From the NCBI GenBank assembly GCA_038526275.1, contig JBCBGY010000002.1, positions 1-64,000 of the forward strand: a stretch of DNA of 64,000 nt, in the 5' to 3' direction. Position numbers and translations under genes: made by a program. This stretch comes from 188UL27-1 sp038526275. Lineage in GTDB: Bacteria > Pseudomonadota > Alphaproteobacteria > Rhodobacterales > Rhodobacteraceae. This document shows, piece after piece, positions 18,223-26,948 of the stretch. Each line of letters begins with the position of its first letter. Within the stretch, counting starts at the first letter, position 1. The notes under the pieces are model-generated. The model did not search any database and had not been told where the DNA came from. It saw nothing but the letters and a program-made list of their open reading frames with translations.

Positions 18223-18766
18223 ATGTTAGCTCCCCTGTTGGTCTTTCGCTTTTCTAGTTTGGTAGCGCCGCAGATCGACATATCAGGACAACCGAACAAT
18301 GCTGCGGCTCTGCCCGTGTGCAAGACACTGACTTCCGCATGCGCGCCGAGTTATTCCTTGCCGAACAGATCCGTAAGGCATCCAGCCCCTTCCCCAGAAT
18401 AACAGGATCAAAGACCAGACCCCGAGTTGGTGCAAGTAACTTTAGTTGAGCGATCATCCCTTCAGTCGGCTATTTGCACGCGTAGGTGCCGTTGAATGAC
18501 GGAGTTGCCGTCCTGAATTGCTTTCAGCAAAGCACAGGGGCCAGGAACCGACATAACAGTGCGCATTGATCGCTTGCGTTAGCTTGGAGTTTGACCCGTG
18601 GTGCGGCTGTATTTCATGGCAGTAGTGGCCATATGTGCATTTATTGTTAGTAATGATCAACAGAGGATCGGCTTGGATCGTTAGCCGTTCAGATCTTGGC
18701 CTTTGATTTTAGATATCTATCTGATTTTATTGCATTTTTCTGGTTTCTTGCCAATTGGTAATTCGC
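18223..18766. other. Intergenic region between betaine operon and parB
   Basis: 544 nt with no convincing gene. It should hold the promoter of the betaine operon near its left end and the downstream end of parAB on its right. Only short chance reading frames and weak inverted repeats were seen; composition is more A/T-rich toward 18600-18766. Confidence 0.6.
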
Positions 18767-19759
18767 CTAGTAAGACGCTTTCACGAAAGCATCAAATGCC
18801 GCGAGTAAATCTTCCCGGCTTATGTCCTTTGCAAATTCCAAACGCTGCTTCTGACCCTGCCGCGAATGCAAGATCGGCTTTGCCTTCGGCCCGCCTCGAT
18901 ACTCGGTTGCCATCAACTTGCGACCCGTACCGCTGGACACGCAAGCCTTGAGTTCCGCGACCACCTTCTGAGGCTCGACAAACCCTCCCTGCCCCTTGCG
19001 CGCTGCTTCTTGCAGAACGCCAATCTCGCGGGCGTGCTCCAGAATCTTCGCCCGTTGTTTAGGGTTTTTCAGAAGCGGCTTCAGCGTACGGGCATGGAGT
19101 TCGCGAATGTCGCGCACGGTCGGGAAGGCTTGTACAATCACGGATGGCAAGCGCGAAAGTTCGAGGTAGCGCGACAGCCAAACTTCAGACACTTCCAGCC
19201 GTTCGGCCATCGCCTTCTGACGACCGCCATAATAGAGATCGATGGCTTTCGCATAGTCAATCGCGCGCTCGTAATCCGAGATATCCTCACGATCACGGTT
19301 CTCAATGTCCGATAGCCGAAAGGCCTCTTCATCCGTCAGATCGCGCACTTCAACCAGGTATTTGAAATTTGGATAAGCGTTCGCACGCAGCCAACTGATT
19401 GCGAAATGACGTCGGGCACCGCAGATCACTTCATAGTCTGCATGCGTCCCTTCACTCACACGCCGAACAATGGCTGGGAATTCCTGGCGGCCCTGGGACC
19501 GAATGCCATCTATCAGATCGCGGCAGTTTTCTTCGTTCAACAAGGCGTAGTCACGGTTGTGGCGTTCCCACAGGCGACAGCGCGCAGGATCGACCCAGTG
19601 CAGTACCTTTTCTTCCTGTTCGCCCGACAAGCGCTCGCTTATAGCATTGCCTCGTTTCAGAAAGCGCGCTCCGGCCTTCCCCTTGTCATCCCGCTTCTCG
19701 CGATCAGCAGGCGTACCGCTAAGCACCGCGTCAAATATGGCATCATGGCGCTTGGTCAT
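18767..19759 (-). CDS. parB: ParB-family plasmid partition protein
   Basis: Centromere-binding partition protein of 330 residues. A Lys/Arg-rich N-terminus is followed by the ParB/Sulfiredoxin-like nuclease fold with ENCRDLIDGIRSQGRQEFPAIVRR and the CTPase-type GARRHFAISWLRA motif, then a helix-turn-helix (QKAMAERLEVSEVWLSRYLELSRLP). The start at 19759 overlaps the parA stop as ATGA, so the two are translationally coupled; an in-frame start at 19858 would overlap parA by 100 nt. Works with ParA to segregate the replicon. Confidence 0.92.
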   Translation of the reverse strand: MTKRHDAIFDAVLSGTPADREKRDDKGKAGARFLKRGNAISERLSGEQEEKVLHWVDPARCRLWERHNRDYALLNEENCRDLIDGIRSQGRQEFPAIVRRVSEGTHADYEVICGARRHFAISWLRANAYPNFKYLVEVRDLTDEEAFRLSDIENRDREDISDYERAIDYAKAIDLYYGGRQKAMAERLEVSEVWLSRYLELSRLPSVIVQAFPTVRDIRELHARTLKPLLKNPKQRAKILEHAREIGVLQEAARKGQGGFVEPQKVVAELKACVSSGTGRKLMATEYRGGPKAKPILHSRQGQKQRLEFAKDISREDLLAAFDAFVKASY

Positions 19760-20961
19760 AATACACCCTCCAAGCTGAGCGCCGAATGATGACTTGGCCA
19801 AGTCTTTCGGATCAGCGTCTCGACCTCCCGCCCGACGGCATCCAGATAGGCCCGACACCGACGGTGTGTTTCGGATCGCGCGCCAGCGCCAGTTACCTCG
19901 TAAACGGTAGCAAGATTGGCCGTCGCATTGTCGATCTCTGCGCTGTCCTTCAAGACAGTGGTCATCATTTCTTCCGGGAAGACGGCGTCCATCATGCGCC
20001 GAATGGCGGAATGGGCGGACTTGTTGTCGTTCATCTTCGTGGCCAGGATCTTGACGAAAGCATAGTCCCGCGCGCCACCCGCCTCTGCAATTTGTTCGAG
20101 CGTCGCGACCATCATCTTCAGAAAGTGTGCCGTGGAGCCAAAGTCGATATTGTTCGGCGGCGCCGGGATGAGCAGGGCATCGGCGGCGCGGAGCACGGAA
20201 AGCGAGATCATTCCCAACGCAGGTGGCGGGTCGAGTAGCACGATGTCGAAACGATCCTTGATCGTCTCTAAGCCCTCGCGCAGTCGATCCAACACAAATC
20301 CGCTATCGCGGGCCATTCGCGCAGCAAACTCATATTCCGCATCATAGAGCCCCAAATTTGCGGGAACCAACGCAATTCCGGGCCAGTAGGTCGCCCTTAG
20401 GGCATAGTCCAAAGACTGTGGTCCACCGTGCCGGAAGAACGGATAAAGAGTGTCTTCGTCTTCATCCACATCGACATCTGGGTTCAAACCGAAGATGGAT
20501 GTTGTGGAGGCCTGACTATCACAGTCAACAATGCAGACCCGGTATCCTTTCAGCGCGAAATACTGAGACAAGTGGCAAACCAACGTTGACTTGCCGACAC
20601 CGCCTTTGAAGTTCTGAACCGCCATCACCAAAGGGCTCTCATCGTCGCGACGGTGGGGCAGCGTACCGAAATGCGCGCGCATGGCATTGACTTGCGCCAG
20701 GGTATAACCCGTTCGTCGGCCCGTATTCGGATCCTTTGCCGGTTGGTCAAGCTTGCCAGCGGATTCCGCGTCGCGGATGGCCTTCTCGGTCTTGCCCACC
20801 ATTTCAGCCGCTGTTTTGACGTTGAACCGCACCTGAAGTTGTTTGCGGTTATCGGGGGCGTAGATTTCGTTTCGCAATCGTTCAATAATCGACGAAGATC
20901 GATCTGAAAGAGATGAAAGTTGCTCTAACGTGACCGCCTCAGGTAACTGATCTAGGGACAT
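19756..20961 (-). CDS. parA: ParA-family plasmid partition ATPase
   Basis: Partition ATPase of 401 residues of the type Ia kind, with an N-terminal DNA-binding region (about residues 45-100, KTAAEMVGKTEKAIRDAESAG) that usually permits autorepression. The deviant Walker A is NFKGGVGKST near residue 117, followed by VDCDSQAS and VLLDPPPALG. GGAGAG precedes the ATG at 20961. It is divergent from the rep gene across the origin region, an arrangement known for roseobacter plasmids. An 8-bp inverted repeat at 21001-21041 is a candidate operator. Confidence 0.94.
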   Translation of the reverse strand: MSLDQLPEAVTLEQLSSLSDRSSSIIERLRNEIYAPDNRKQLQVRFNVKTAAEMVGKTEKAIRDAESAGKLDQPAKDPNTGRRTGYTLAQVNAMRAHFGTLPHRRDDESPLVMAVQNFKGGVGKSTLVCHLSQYFALKGYRVCIVDCDSQASTTSIFGLNPDVDVDEDEDTLYPFFRHGGPQSLDYALRATYWPGIALVPANLGLYDAEYEFAARMARDSGFVLDRLREGLETIKDRFDIVLLDPPPALGMISLSVLRAADALLIPAPPNNIDFGSTAHFLKMMVATLEQIAEAGGARDYAFVKILATKMNDNKSAHSAIRRMMDAVFPEEMMTTVLKDSAEIDNATANLATVYEVTGAGARSETHRRCRAYLDAVGREVETLIRKTWPSHHSALSLEGVL

Positions 20962-21000
20962 GACTGCTCTCCAGTTCGAATGATTCCCGTTCTATGGCCG

Positions 21001-21041
21001 AGGTTCGGTTTTTTGTATCGATCATTGTTTTTTCCGAACCT
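21001..21041. promoter_or_regulatory. Inverted repeat upstream of parA (candidate parS or ParA operator)
   Basis: AGGTTCGG at 21001-21008 and its exact complement CCGAACCT at 21034-21041 flank a 25-nt A/T-rich centre with runs of T on both sides. It lies 40 nt upstream of parA. It could be the parA autoregulatory operator or part of the partition site. Confidence 0.5.
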
Positions 21042-21261
21042 TCCTGTGTGTAGCTTAAGTCTTCTGATAGGTCCAATGTTGTGTGGCGGTTTGAACCCAA
21101 AATGGACGCTACTTTTCCCAGCTAAAACGAACTGAAAGTGGAAAGCAGTTCCCCCAAAATCTAAATTAGAAAAACCTAAGTTAGTTCTGTTTTCTGATTC
21201 TTAGTTCACTAGCCACAATATATTGATATTAAACAACAAAACCTTCTATGAGAAACGTTTC

Positions 21262-21349
21262 GGGATGGGTTTTGATACTTTCTGGGACGGGTTGGAAAAC
21301 ATCTAGGGATGGGTAGCCATACTTACCGGGCGTACGCGTGGCCTTACAT
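21262..21349. repeat. Iteron array, 22-bp period
   Basis: GGGATGGGT at 21262, GGGACGGGT at 21284 and GGGATGGGT at 21306 start exactly 22 bp apart; a degenerate fourth unit starting GGG is at 21328. The second half of the units shares an ATACTT-like core in copies one and three. Direct repeats of this length next to a Rep_3 gene are the expected initiator binding sites. Confidence 0.7.
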
Positions 21350-21460
21350 TTTGGGATGATTCTCATCGTGAATCTCTGTCAAGAAAATGTGTCATATTTT
21401 TCAATGACCTGCGAGAACAGACAGTCACGACCAGGATACTGACCCTTACATTTTGGGATG
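21342..21460. repeat. Pair of 17-bp direct repeats upstream of rep
   Basis: CCTTACATTTTGGGATG occurs identically at 21342-21358 and 21444-21460, 102 bp apart; an 8-bp fragment CCTTACAT recurs at 21500-21507. The GGGATG end also matches the iteron core. They may be further initiator sites or rep autoregulatory sites. Confidence 0.65.
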
Positions 21461-21548
21461 TCGAAGGCAGACCTTGCTTGCTCGCCGCTCGACCTTTATC
21501 CTTACATAAGAGCCGAAGCGCAGTAAGACTTCGGGGAGGGGTGAGCAG

Positions 21549-22553
21549 TTGGCCAAAAATCCAAGAACCCGAACTGTCGATGTGCGCGCCACGGCGGCGA
21601 GCATCGTCAAACCCGGCGAACTGATCGATGTGGTCGAAGTCACGCCACTTACCCTGATCGATCGCCGGATCTACAACCTGCTCTTGGAAAATGCCTGGGA
21701 CGCCATTGATCGAAACGTGGAACATGTGATTGCAAAGTCCGCTTTGCGAGGCAGCCACAATTCCAACGATAGGGTAGGGGAGAGCGTCGAACGGCTGATG
21801 TCTGCTATCGTTCGGGTCAAGACCATGAGGGATGGAGAGGCCCATGTGGAGCGGGTGCAGCTTCTGGGGGGTAACGTCGAAACGCTGCGGCGCGATGGGT
21901 TGCTCCATTACGAAATCCCAGCACGGTTGCGGAAGATCATCTCTGATTCCACTGTCTTTGCCCGGTTGAAACGAGAGGTGATGTTTGCGCTGACATCGAA
22001 ATATGCGCTGACGCTATATGAGATGGTGCAGAAACGCGGAAACTTGAAGTATCGCTCGTCCGAACGGTTCACCCTGGACGATTTGCGGGCAATCTTGGGC
22101 GTACCGGCGGGCAAGCTGGCCACTTGGTCTAACCTTAACCTACGTGCGCTCAAACCAGCGGTTTTGGAGGTAAACCAGCTTTCTGACTTTATGGTGGAGT
22201 TGTTGCCCATAAAGACAGGGCGCAGTGTGACCCACGTCGAAATGCGCTGGTGGCGCAAGGATGCCGATGGGGTAGGGGACAGCGCCCGCGAACTCAGCTA
22301 TTCAAAGGTCGGGCGAAAGGCTCGAATGGATCAGACGAGCGAGACGAAGCCACGTCCGGCGAGCATGGAACGTGTCGGGGCGGCGTTGCTGACTGAAACT
22401 TACGAGACGGCCCGCCTGCGTTATCCTGGCTATGACATCTACTATATCGAAAGGGAGTGGCGGGCCTGGTCAGCGGGCAAGGAACCGGCAAAAGATCCGG
22501 ATCGGGCCTATCTCGCCTTCTTCGGGTCCTATGTTCGCAATAATCCACTGTAG
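21549..22553 (+). CDS. Plasmid replication initiator (Rep_3 superfamily)
   Basis: Initiator of 334 residues that should bind the upstream iterons and open the origin. The segment SKYALTLYEMVQKRG ... FTLDDLRAILGVPAGKLATWSNLNLRALKPAVLEVNQLSDF is the hallmark of the paired winged-helix Rep_3 family. The C-terminus (YDIYYIEREWRAW) is also found in alphaproteobacterial members. The apparent start is TTG at 21549, placed 10 nt after a strong GGAGGGG; no better in-frame ATG lies nearby, so weak initiation may help limit copy number. Roseobacter plasmids carry several compatibility types and the exact type cannot be fixed without alignment. Confidence 0.9.
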   Translation: MAKNPRTRTVDVRATAASIVKPGELIDVVEVTPLTLIDRRIYNLLLENAWDAIDRNVEHVIAKSALRGSHNSNDRVGESVERLMSAIVRVKTMRDGEAHVERVQLLGGNVETLRRDGLLHYEIPARLRKIISDSTVFARLKREVMFALTSKYALTLYEMVQKRGNLKYRSSERFTLDDLRAILGVPAGKLATWSNLNLRALKPAVLEVNQLSDFMVELLPIKTGRSVTHVEMRWWRKDADGVGDSARELSYSKVGRKARMDQTSETKPRPASMERVGAALLTETYETARLRYPGYDIYYIEREWRAWSAGKEPAKDPDRAYLAFFGSYVRNNPL

Positions 22554-22560
22554 GTGGCGA

Positions 22561-22974
22561 CTAGGGTTGTGTCGGAGGGTTTGGCCAGACACGTTGAATG
22601 CCGAAAGCATCCAACGCTGTGTCAACGCTGACTAAAGCCAACCCTTCAATTTCGCTTTGGGCTGCCAGCATCCGGTCGAAAGGGTCCCGGTGGGCGACGT
22701 CATACAGACCGGCGCGGCCCGCGTGATCGATGGTTATTGACAGTCCGGCCAGACCTAGCTCGGAGATATAGTAGTGAGGCCGCGCCGCGATGTCTTCCGC
22801 ACCTGTCAGCTTCCCCAAGCGTACCTTCGTCGCGATTTCCCAGATCGAGGCCGCGCTGACATAGACATCATGCTCGGGGTCGGCGATCAGGGCGGCAACA
22901 TCCGCAGGCATTCGCGCCCTGTCACCCGCTGCGAACCACAAGAGCGCATGGGTGTCCAGCAACAACCCATTCAT
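22561..22974 (-). CDS. vapC: PIN-domain toxin (VapC family)
   Basis: Putative ribonuclease toxin of 137 residues. The PIN acidic residues are visible: Asp in LLLDTHALLWF near residue 7, Glu in SIWEIATK near 44, Asp in HRDPFDRMLAAQ near 97 and a further Asp in VSVDTALDAFG near 117. It overlaps the antitoxin stop by 4 nt (ATGA) and lies 7 nt beyond the end of rep on the opposite strand, a typical site for a plasmid maintenance module. Confidence 0.9.
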   Translation of the reverse strand: MNGLLLDTHALLWFAAGDRARMPADVAALIADPEHDVYVSAASIWEIATKVRLGKLTGAEDIAARPHYYISELGLAGLSITIDHAGRAGLYDVAHRDPFDRMLAAQSEIEGLALVSVDTALDAFGIQRVWPNPPTQP

Positions 22975-23192
22975 TCCCAGACGACCAGTTCCTCGTCGTC
23001 CAAGGGGGCCAGTGTATCGCCCTTGATGTCCAGCTCACCAAACCGGCCGAATGTGCGCACATGACTTTCGCTGACAGGCACCAGCCGTACGGCAGGTTTG
23101 CCTCTGCGCGCAATAATGATTTCTTCCCCGGCTTCAGCCCGTAGGATCAGGTCAGATAAGGTAGTTTTGGCCGTATGCACATTGACTTGCAT
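22971..23192 (-). CDS. Phd/YefM-type antitoxin
   Basis: Small antitoxin of 73 residues. MQVNVHTAKTTLSDLILRAEAGEEIIIARRGKPAVRL is the characteristic DNA-binding N-terminal half; the acidic C-terminus (PLDDEELVVWE) should wrap the toxin. A start at 23192 is set by homologous length and the Met-Gln-Val opening; upstream in-frame codons back to 23399 would be unusual. First gene of the pair with VapC. Confidence 0.88.
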   Translation of the reverse strand: MQVNVHTAKTTLSDLILRAEAGEEIIIARRGKPAVRLVPVSESHVRTFGRFGELDIKGDTLAPLDDEELVVWE

Positions 23193-23215
23193 GGTGTCTG
23201 GTCCGTCGTAATAGC

Positions 23216-23237
23216 TAGCTAGAAACTTAGCTAGAAA
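23216..23237. promoter_or_regulatory. Direct-repeat operator of the toxin-antitoxin operon
   Basis: TAGCTAGAAA at 23216-23225 is repeated exactly at 23228-23237, and the palindrome CTAGCTAG lies in the first copy. It is 24-45 nt upstream of the antitoxin start, where autoregulation by the antitoxin is expected. Confidence 0.55.
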
Positions 23238-23257
23238 AGGGCTTGTTTTCAAGGTGC

Positions 23258-23278
23258 GCCCCCAGAGGCTCCGGGGGC
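23258..23278 (-). terminator. G/C-rich stem-loop downstream of the G8 protein gene
   Basis: GCCCCC pairs with GGGGGC around a 9-nt loop, 24 nt beyond the stop at 23302. A short T-containing stretch follows on the minus strand. Probably ends the long transcript before the toxin-antitoxin promoter. Confidence 0.5.
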
Positions 23279-23301
23279 GGCTTGCGTTGACGGACGCCTT
23301 C

Positions 23302-26300
23302 TCAGGTAAACAGTTCCAACCAGTCTGCCGATGTTGAGAACAGACCGACCTCCTCGGCGATATGCCAGGTTTCCTGATCCAAAGATTTCTCTTCCTCAAT
23401 GCGGACTGCGCGACTGCCGTCTCCGTCCAACTGCTGTCGAACCGTGGCCGTGTTGGCGCCGTTCAGCGTTTGCATGTCTGCGAAAAAGTGAACGCCCAGG
23501 TCTCCATCGATATCTTGCCACTGGTGCGTCACACTGGAGAGGCTCATCGCCGTCAACAGTTCGCTGGAACCTTCCTCGATCGCCACCCAGTGTACTGTTT
23601 CGTCCTGACGTGAACCATCGCTCGCCTCCTGTTCCTGCAGAGAAATGTCAAACCCGTTTGGTCCTACATCGCTGAGCCGGGTGGTGACGGCATCTTCATC
23701 GTTGGCGCTGGCCACTTGAGCGAAAGCCACCAGATCTTCGTCAAACCCGTCCAGTTCAACGGAGGTTTCACCCGTACCGGCGGCCAATTCGCGACCGAAC
23801 GCAATCTGACGACCATCTTCAAGATTGTAGTGACCCTCACTGGCGGCCATCCAACTGACCTGCTCCTCAATATGGCTACCGTCAAGGTATTCCCATTCGT
23901 CGATTTGGAACTCGAACCCCTGATCCGTGACATTGCGGACGCGGATGGTGGCGGGTTGGCCTCCATTCACCGTCAGCGGTCCCATGACGACGACGGCATC
24001 TTCAATCGGGGCGTCGAACGAGACTTCGGTCCAACTGTCCGCCGACATCTGTGTGACAGCCATTGTTCCAAGCTGCACGATGTCTGCGGGTTCATCATCC
24101 ACTGGAGGATCGTCCGGCAGGTCTTCGGCGGTGACATTGATGGTCAGAAAGGCTTCGCTGTACTTGCCCGCACCATCCGTCACCCAATATTTGACGGTCT
24201 CGGTGCCAGTGTAGTCCAGGAATGGCCGGTACGTCACCGTACCGTCACCATTGTCGAAGATCTGGCCGTGAAGCGGTTGGACGACCCCGTCCAAAATGAT
24301 GCTGGCACCTTCGGGGTCAGAGTCATTACCTGTCAGATCAATGATAGTGTCAACGCCCGCGGAGACATCGACAATTTCGTCTTCGGCTACAGGTGCGGCG
24401 TGGTCCAGATCGATGATACCGTTATACTTGGCGTCGGTGTAGCTAAAGTACTGAGACCCGAGTGGCACATTGTCGTCTATGAAAACCGGCAAAGCGACCT
24501 TGTAGATCTCGCCCGTCAGACGGTCGGAATAGTAATCTTCCAGGAAGAACACGCGTTCGCCGCTCGTTGTTTCCCACCAGCCGTCTTTTTCCAGGATACG
24601 TATGACCTCCGCCATCCCGGCCGAGTAATTGTCAGTGCCTGCGGGGATGGAGATCGTGCCAACCCCATCGGTTTTTTCTCCAAGGATTTCGACCCGCCGA
24701 GCACCGGGGTCAGGATAGCCTTCGCGGTAAGTGAGCTGGCCTTCAAGGTTGACTTCGAAGGGTAGGGGCGTGTGATCGTCGAGGTCGATCACAATGTCAA
24801 ATTCCGGGTCGTAGTTGTAGAGATCCACGCCGTTGTCGATGAAGGTTCCACCGACCACGGCCAGCTTCTTTGCGTCGAACGACAGCTCGTCATTCGTGAA
24901 GCTTTTCAGCAGGTTCACACCGGAACGGTCAAAACCTTCGGCCCGAAGGTCGATCACGGTCATGTCACTGACATTCGGGCCAAAGCTGATACCGTCAGTG
25001 GACCCAACGAAGGTCCGACTTTCGCGCGCGACGACGTCGAAGTTGCTAATGATGTAATGCGATGTGTATTCGAAGTGACCACCATTCGCGACATTCCAGG
25101 CAGTGAAGTCCTGAAACTTGCTATGAATGTCATGCTGCTGGTTCGGGTTTGCCTTGACCACGAAGACGCCGGATCGTGCGGCGAAGGCTTCGTTGTTGGA
25201 AAAGCTTGTGACCGGCGCGTCATCGATACCAGCAACAGGCGCGCTCGCCAATGCTTCGGGCAATTCGAAGCTGTTGGCATTGATGCGGATATTGCCGGGC
25301 TCTGATCCGTCCACTGTCGAGGACCCCCGGTGGAAGTAGACAAAACCGTTATTCACGGATGCGGCGATGTTGCCATCGGATTTCACCAGACGACTTTGGA
25401 ACCAAAAACCGTCACCTGACCTTCCCGTGTCGAAGGTGCTCAAGGTGGTCATATTCTTGGGGTTACCCCAGCCCACACCTTGCGCGAAGATGGCGATATT
25501 GTCTGACCATACCCCGATTTCATTGCCCGTTTCCGAGACGTAGCCAGCGCCAAACGTGTCGTAGGTGGCATTGTTGTGGACAATGGCGTTGCTGTCGTGG
25601 TGCACAATGCCCCAACCAGGCGAGCCGTAGACGGAGTTTCCGACGAGGTAGGCCGGATTTTCGGGATCATCCACGCCGGTCCGGTGGAAGTGTACGGAAT
25701 AGCGGCCCTGAACGTTGCTGTCAGACTCAATCGTGTCGAATGCGCTGACCGCCATGGCGGCTTCGGATTTATCCGTGCGCCCCAGCTGATCAAACGCGGC
25801 GTATCGCACATCCGTTTCAGCGCTGTGGAACATGACATGGCCGCGTTCGTGGATGTCCGCGGTCTCTGCATTTTCGGTCGAGAATGTGACGTTCCGGCTG
25901 TAATTTGCGACCGAGATCTTCAAATCTTCGCGCGGGCTATCATGGTCATGGGCCAGGGGCGGATCAAAGGTGATTGTCCCGCCATCAATGGCCGTAATTG
26001 TGACCGTCTCGTCTTCCGACTCGTAGTGGCGGACAGCGCGGATTTCGTTGTCCCAGCGGTAGCCTTCATATTCCGATCCGGCGATGACCAAGACATCGCC
26101 GACGGCCCAGTTTGTGGGAAGTTCGGCCAAGGTTAGGGATGTATCGCCCGCCATAGGGTCGACGGACACTTTGTGGTGAGACGTCTTTTCTTGCCCGTGG
26201 ATTTCGACTTCACCTAACGCGACCAAACCGCGGCTCAGCAGGTTTGGATCCCAATTGACATCAATGGCGCCGTTGTTGGCGAAAACGATTTCGGAATTGA

Positions 26301-26619
26301 AGCTGGCTTGGACCGGGTCGTCTTCGGTTCCGATTGTCAATTTGCCAGCCGGATCAACAACGATTGTGTCAACAACCATTCGCGTATCTTGATCGGGGGC
26401 GAAATCCAACTCACCGTCGACCCGAACGGTAAATAGACGTGCATCCGACACGTCATCATAACGTACAGTTACGTCCGACGATATTAGTACCCTGGCATCA
26501 TCTCCAGGAATGATCCCGTCAGCCCAGGTTGCTGGATCAAACCAAGAGCCGCTGCTGACCGCAACATGGGTCGCATCGGCATGATCAACTAAGGCGAGCG
26601 CTGGTTCGTGTTCGTGCAT
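23302..26619 (-). CDS. G8-domain, right-handed beta-helix surface/secreted protein
   Basis: Very large protein of 1105 residues. Residues about 20-125 (SGSWFDPATWADGIIPGDDARVLI ...) form a G8 domain, known from fibrocystin, CEMIP and bacterial secreted proteins. Parallel beta-helix repeats cover about 200-640 with the recurring pattern of short strands and asparagines, e.g. GWGIVHHDSNAIVHNN. About 742-830 is a cadherin-like Ig segment (NDSDPEGASI ... YWVTDGAG). The last 255 residues hold three tandem units built around a conserved SDGS/Glu-rich then (S/H)W core, ending EEG or EEVG. No Sec signal is seen and no RTX repeats, so export, if any, might be by a type I route using the C-terminus. 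Possible polysaccharide binding or cleavage; no partner gene nearby. Confidence 0.82.
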   Translation of the reverse strand: MHEHEPALALVDHADATHVAVSSGSWFDPATWADGIIPGDDARVLISSDVTVRYDDVSDARLFTVRVDGELDFAPDQDTRMVVDTIVVDPAGKLTIGTEDDPVQASFNSEIVFANNGAIDVNWDPNLLSRGLVALGEVEIHGQEKTSHHKVSVDPMAGDTSLTLAELPTNWAVGDVLVIAGSEYEGYRWDNEIRAVRHYESEDETVTITAIDGGTITFDPPLAHDHDSPREDLKISVANYSRNVTFSTENAETADIHERGHVMFHSAETDVRYAAFDQLGRTDKSEAAMAVSAFDTIESDSNVQGRYSVHFHRTGVDDPENPAYLVGNSVYGSPGWGIVHHDSNAIVHNNATYDTFGAGYVSETGNEIGVWSDNIAIFAQGVGWGNPKNMTTLSTFDTGRSGDGFWFQSRLVKSDGNIAASVNNGFVYFHRGSSTVDGSEPGNIRINANSFELPEALASAPVAGIDDAPVTSFSNNEAFAARSGVFVVKANPNQQHDIHSKFQDFTAWNVANGGHFEYTSHYIISNFDVVARESRTFVGSTDGISFGPNVSDMTVIDLRAEGFDRSGVNLLKSFTNDELSFDAKKLAVVGGTFIDNGVDLYNYDPEFDIVIDLDDHTPLPFEVNLEGQLTYREGYPDPGARRVEILGEKTDGVGTISIPAGTDNYSAGMAEVIRILEKDGWWETTSGERVFFLEDYYSDRLTGEIYKVALPVFIDDNVPLGSQYFSYTDAKYNGIIDLDHAAPVAEDEIVDVSAGVDTIIDLTGNDSDPEGASIILDGVVQPLHGQIFDNGDGTVTYRPFLDYTGTETVKYWVTDGAGKYSEAFLTINVTAEDLPDDPPVDDEPADIVQLGTMAVTQMSADSWTEVSFDAPIEDAVVVMGPLTVNGGQPATIRVRNVTDQGFEFQIDEWEYLDGSHIEEQVSWMAASEGHYNLEDGRQIAFGRELAAGTGETSVELDGFDEDLVAFAQVASANDEDAVTTRLSDVGPNGFDISLQEQEASDGSRQDETVHWVAIEEGSSELLTAMSLSSVTHQWQDIDGDLGVHFFADMQTLNGANTATVRQQLDGDGSRAVRIEEEKSLDQETWHIAEEVGLFSTSADWLELFT

Positions 26620-26948
26620 TCTATGCCATCCGTCTTTCTGGGTACTTTTTGATTAATGACCGCCTTGGATTGGAGCCGTATTGTGGCAAAACTTAGACTC
26701 AGCATCTGAATTCGCCGATGACAGGCGGTTGCTCGCACTGATCATGTTCTATCCGGTGAATTGCATTCAAAATGTAAACGATCGGCACAACTTCAGGTGT
26801 CAGCATGCCTGGCCCTTCAATAGAAACGCGAGCAATCCCAATAGGTAACGGAACCGATTCAAATTGCGGTTGGCTATTAGATGGGTGATGGTCGTCGATT
26901 AAGTCCGGTGATCTTGCGATTGATCCGCAGGATTGGTAACATGCTAGC
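26620..26948. other. Divergent intergenic region between the G8 gene and gntR
   Basis: 329 nt without a supported gene; an 83-codon reading frame on the minus strand here shows no family features. It must hold the promoter of the G8 gene and that of gntR. The only clear signal is the 12-bp palindrome at its right end. Confidence 0.6.

Larger units (their letters stand above)
20962..21548. other. Replication origin region
   Basis: 587 nt without a gene between divergent parA and rep. In order it holds a long inverted repeat near parA, an A/T-rich stretch at about 21120-21255 suited to strand opening, a 22-bp iteron array at 21262-21349, and two copies of a 17-bp direct repeat closer to rep. 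This organisation is what a Rep_3-type iteron origin looks like. No DnaA box was identified with confidence. Confidence 0.75.

Noticed and set aside
17524..18402. 292-codon open frame on the plus strand
   Set aside because: Antisense to the betaine-binding protein and running into the intergenic region; no motif support.
18223..18766. Possible parS or second origin between parB and the betaine operon
   Set aside because: Only short, imperfect inverted repeats are present and none recurs; the signals near 21 kb are far clearer.
23716..24765. 349-codon open frame on the plus strand
   Set aside because: Antisense to the G8-domain protein, which has clear domains throughout; no ribosome-binding site or recognisable domain.
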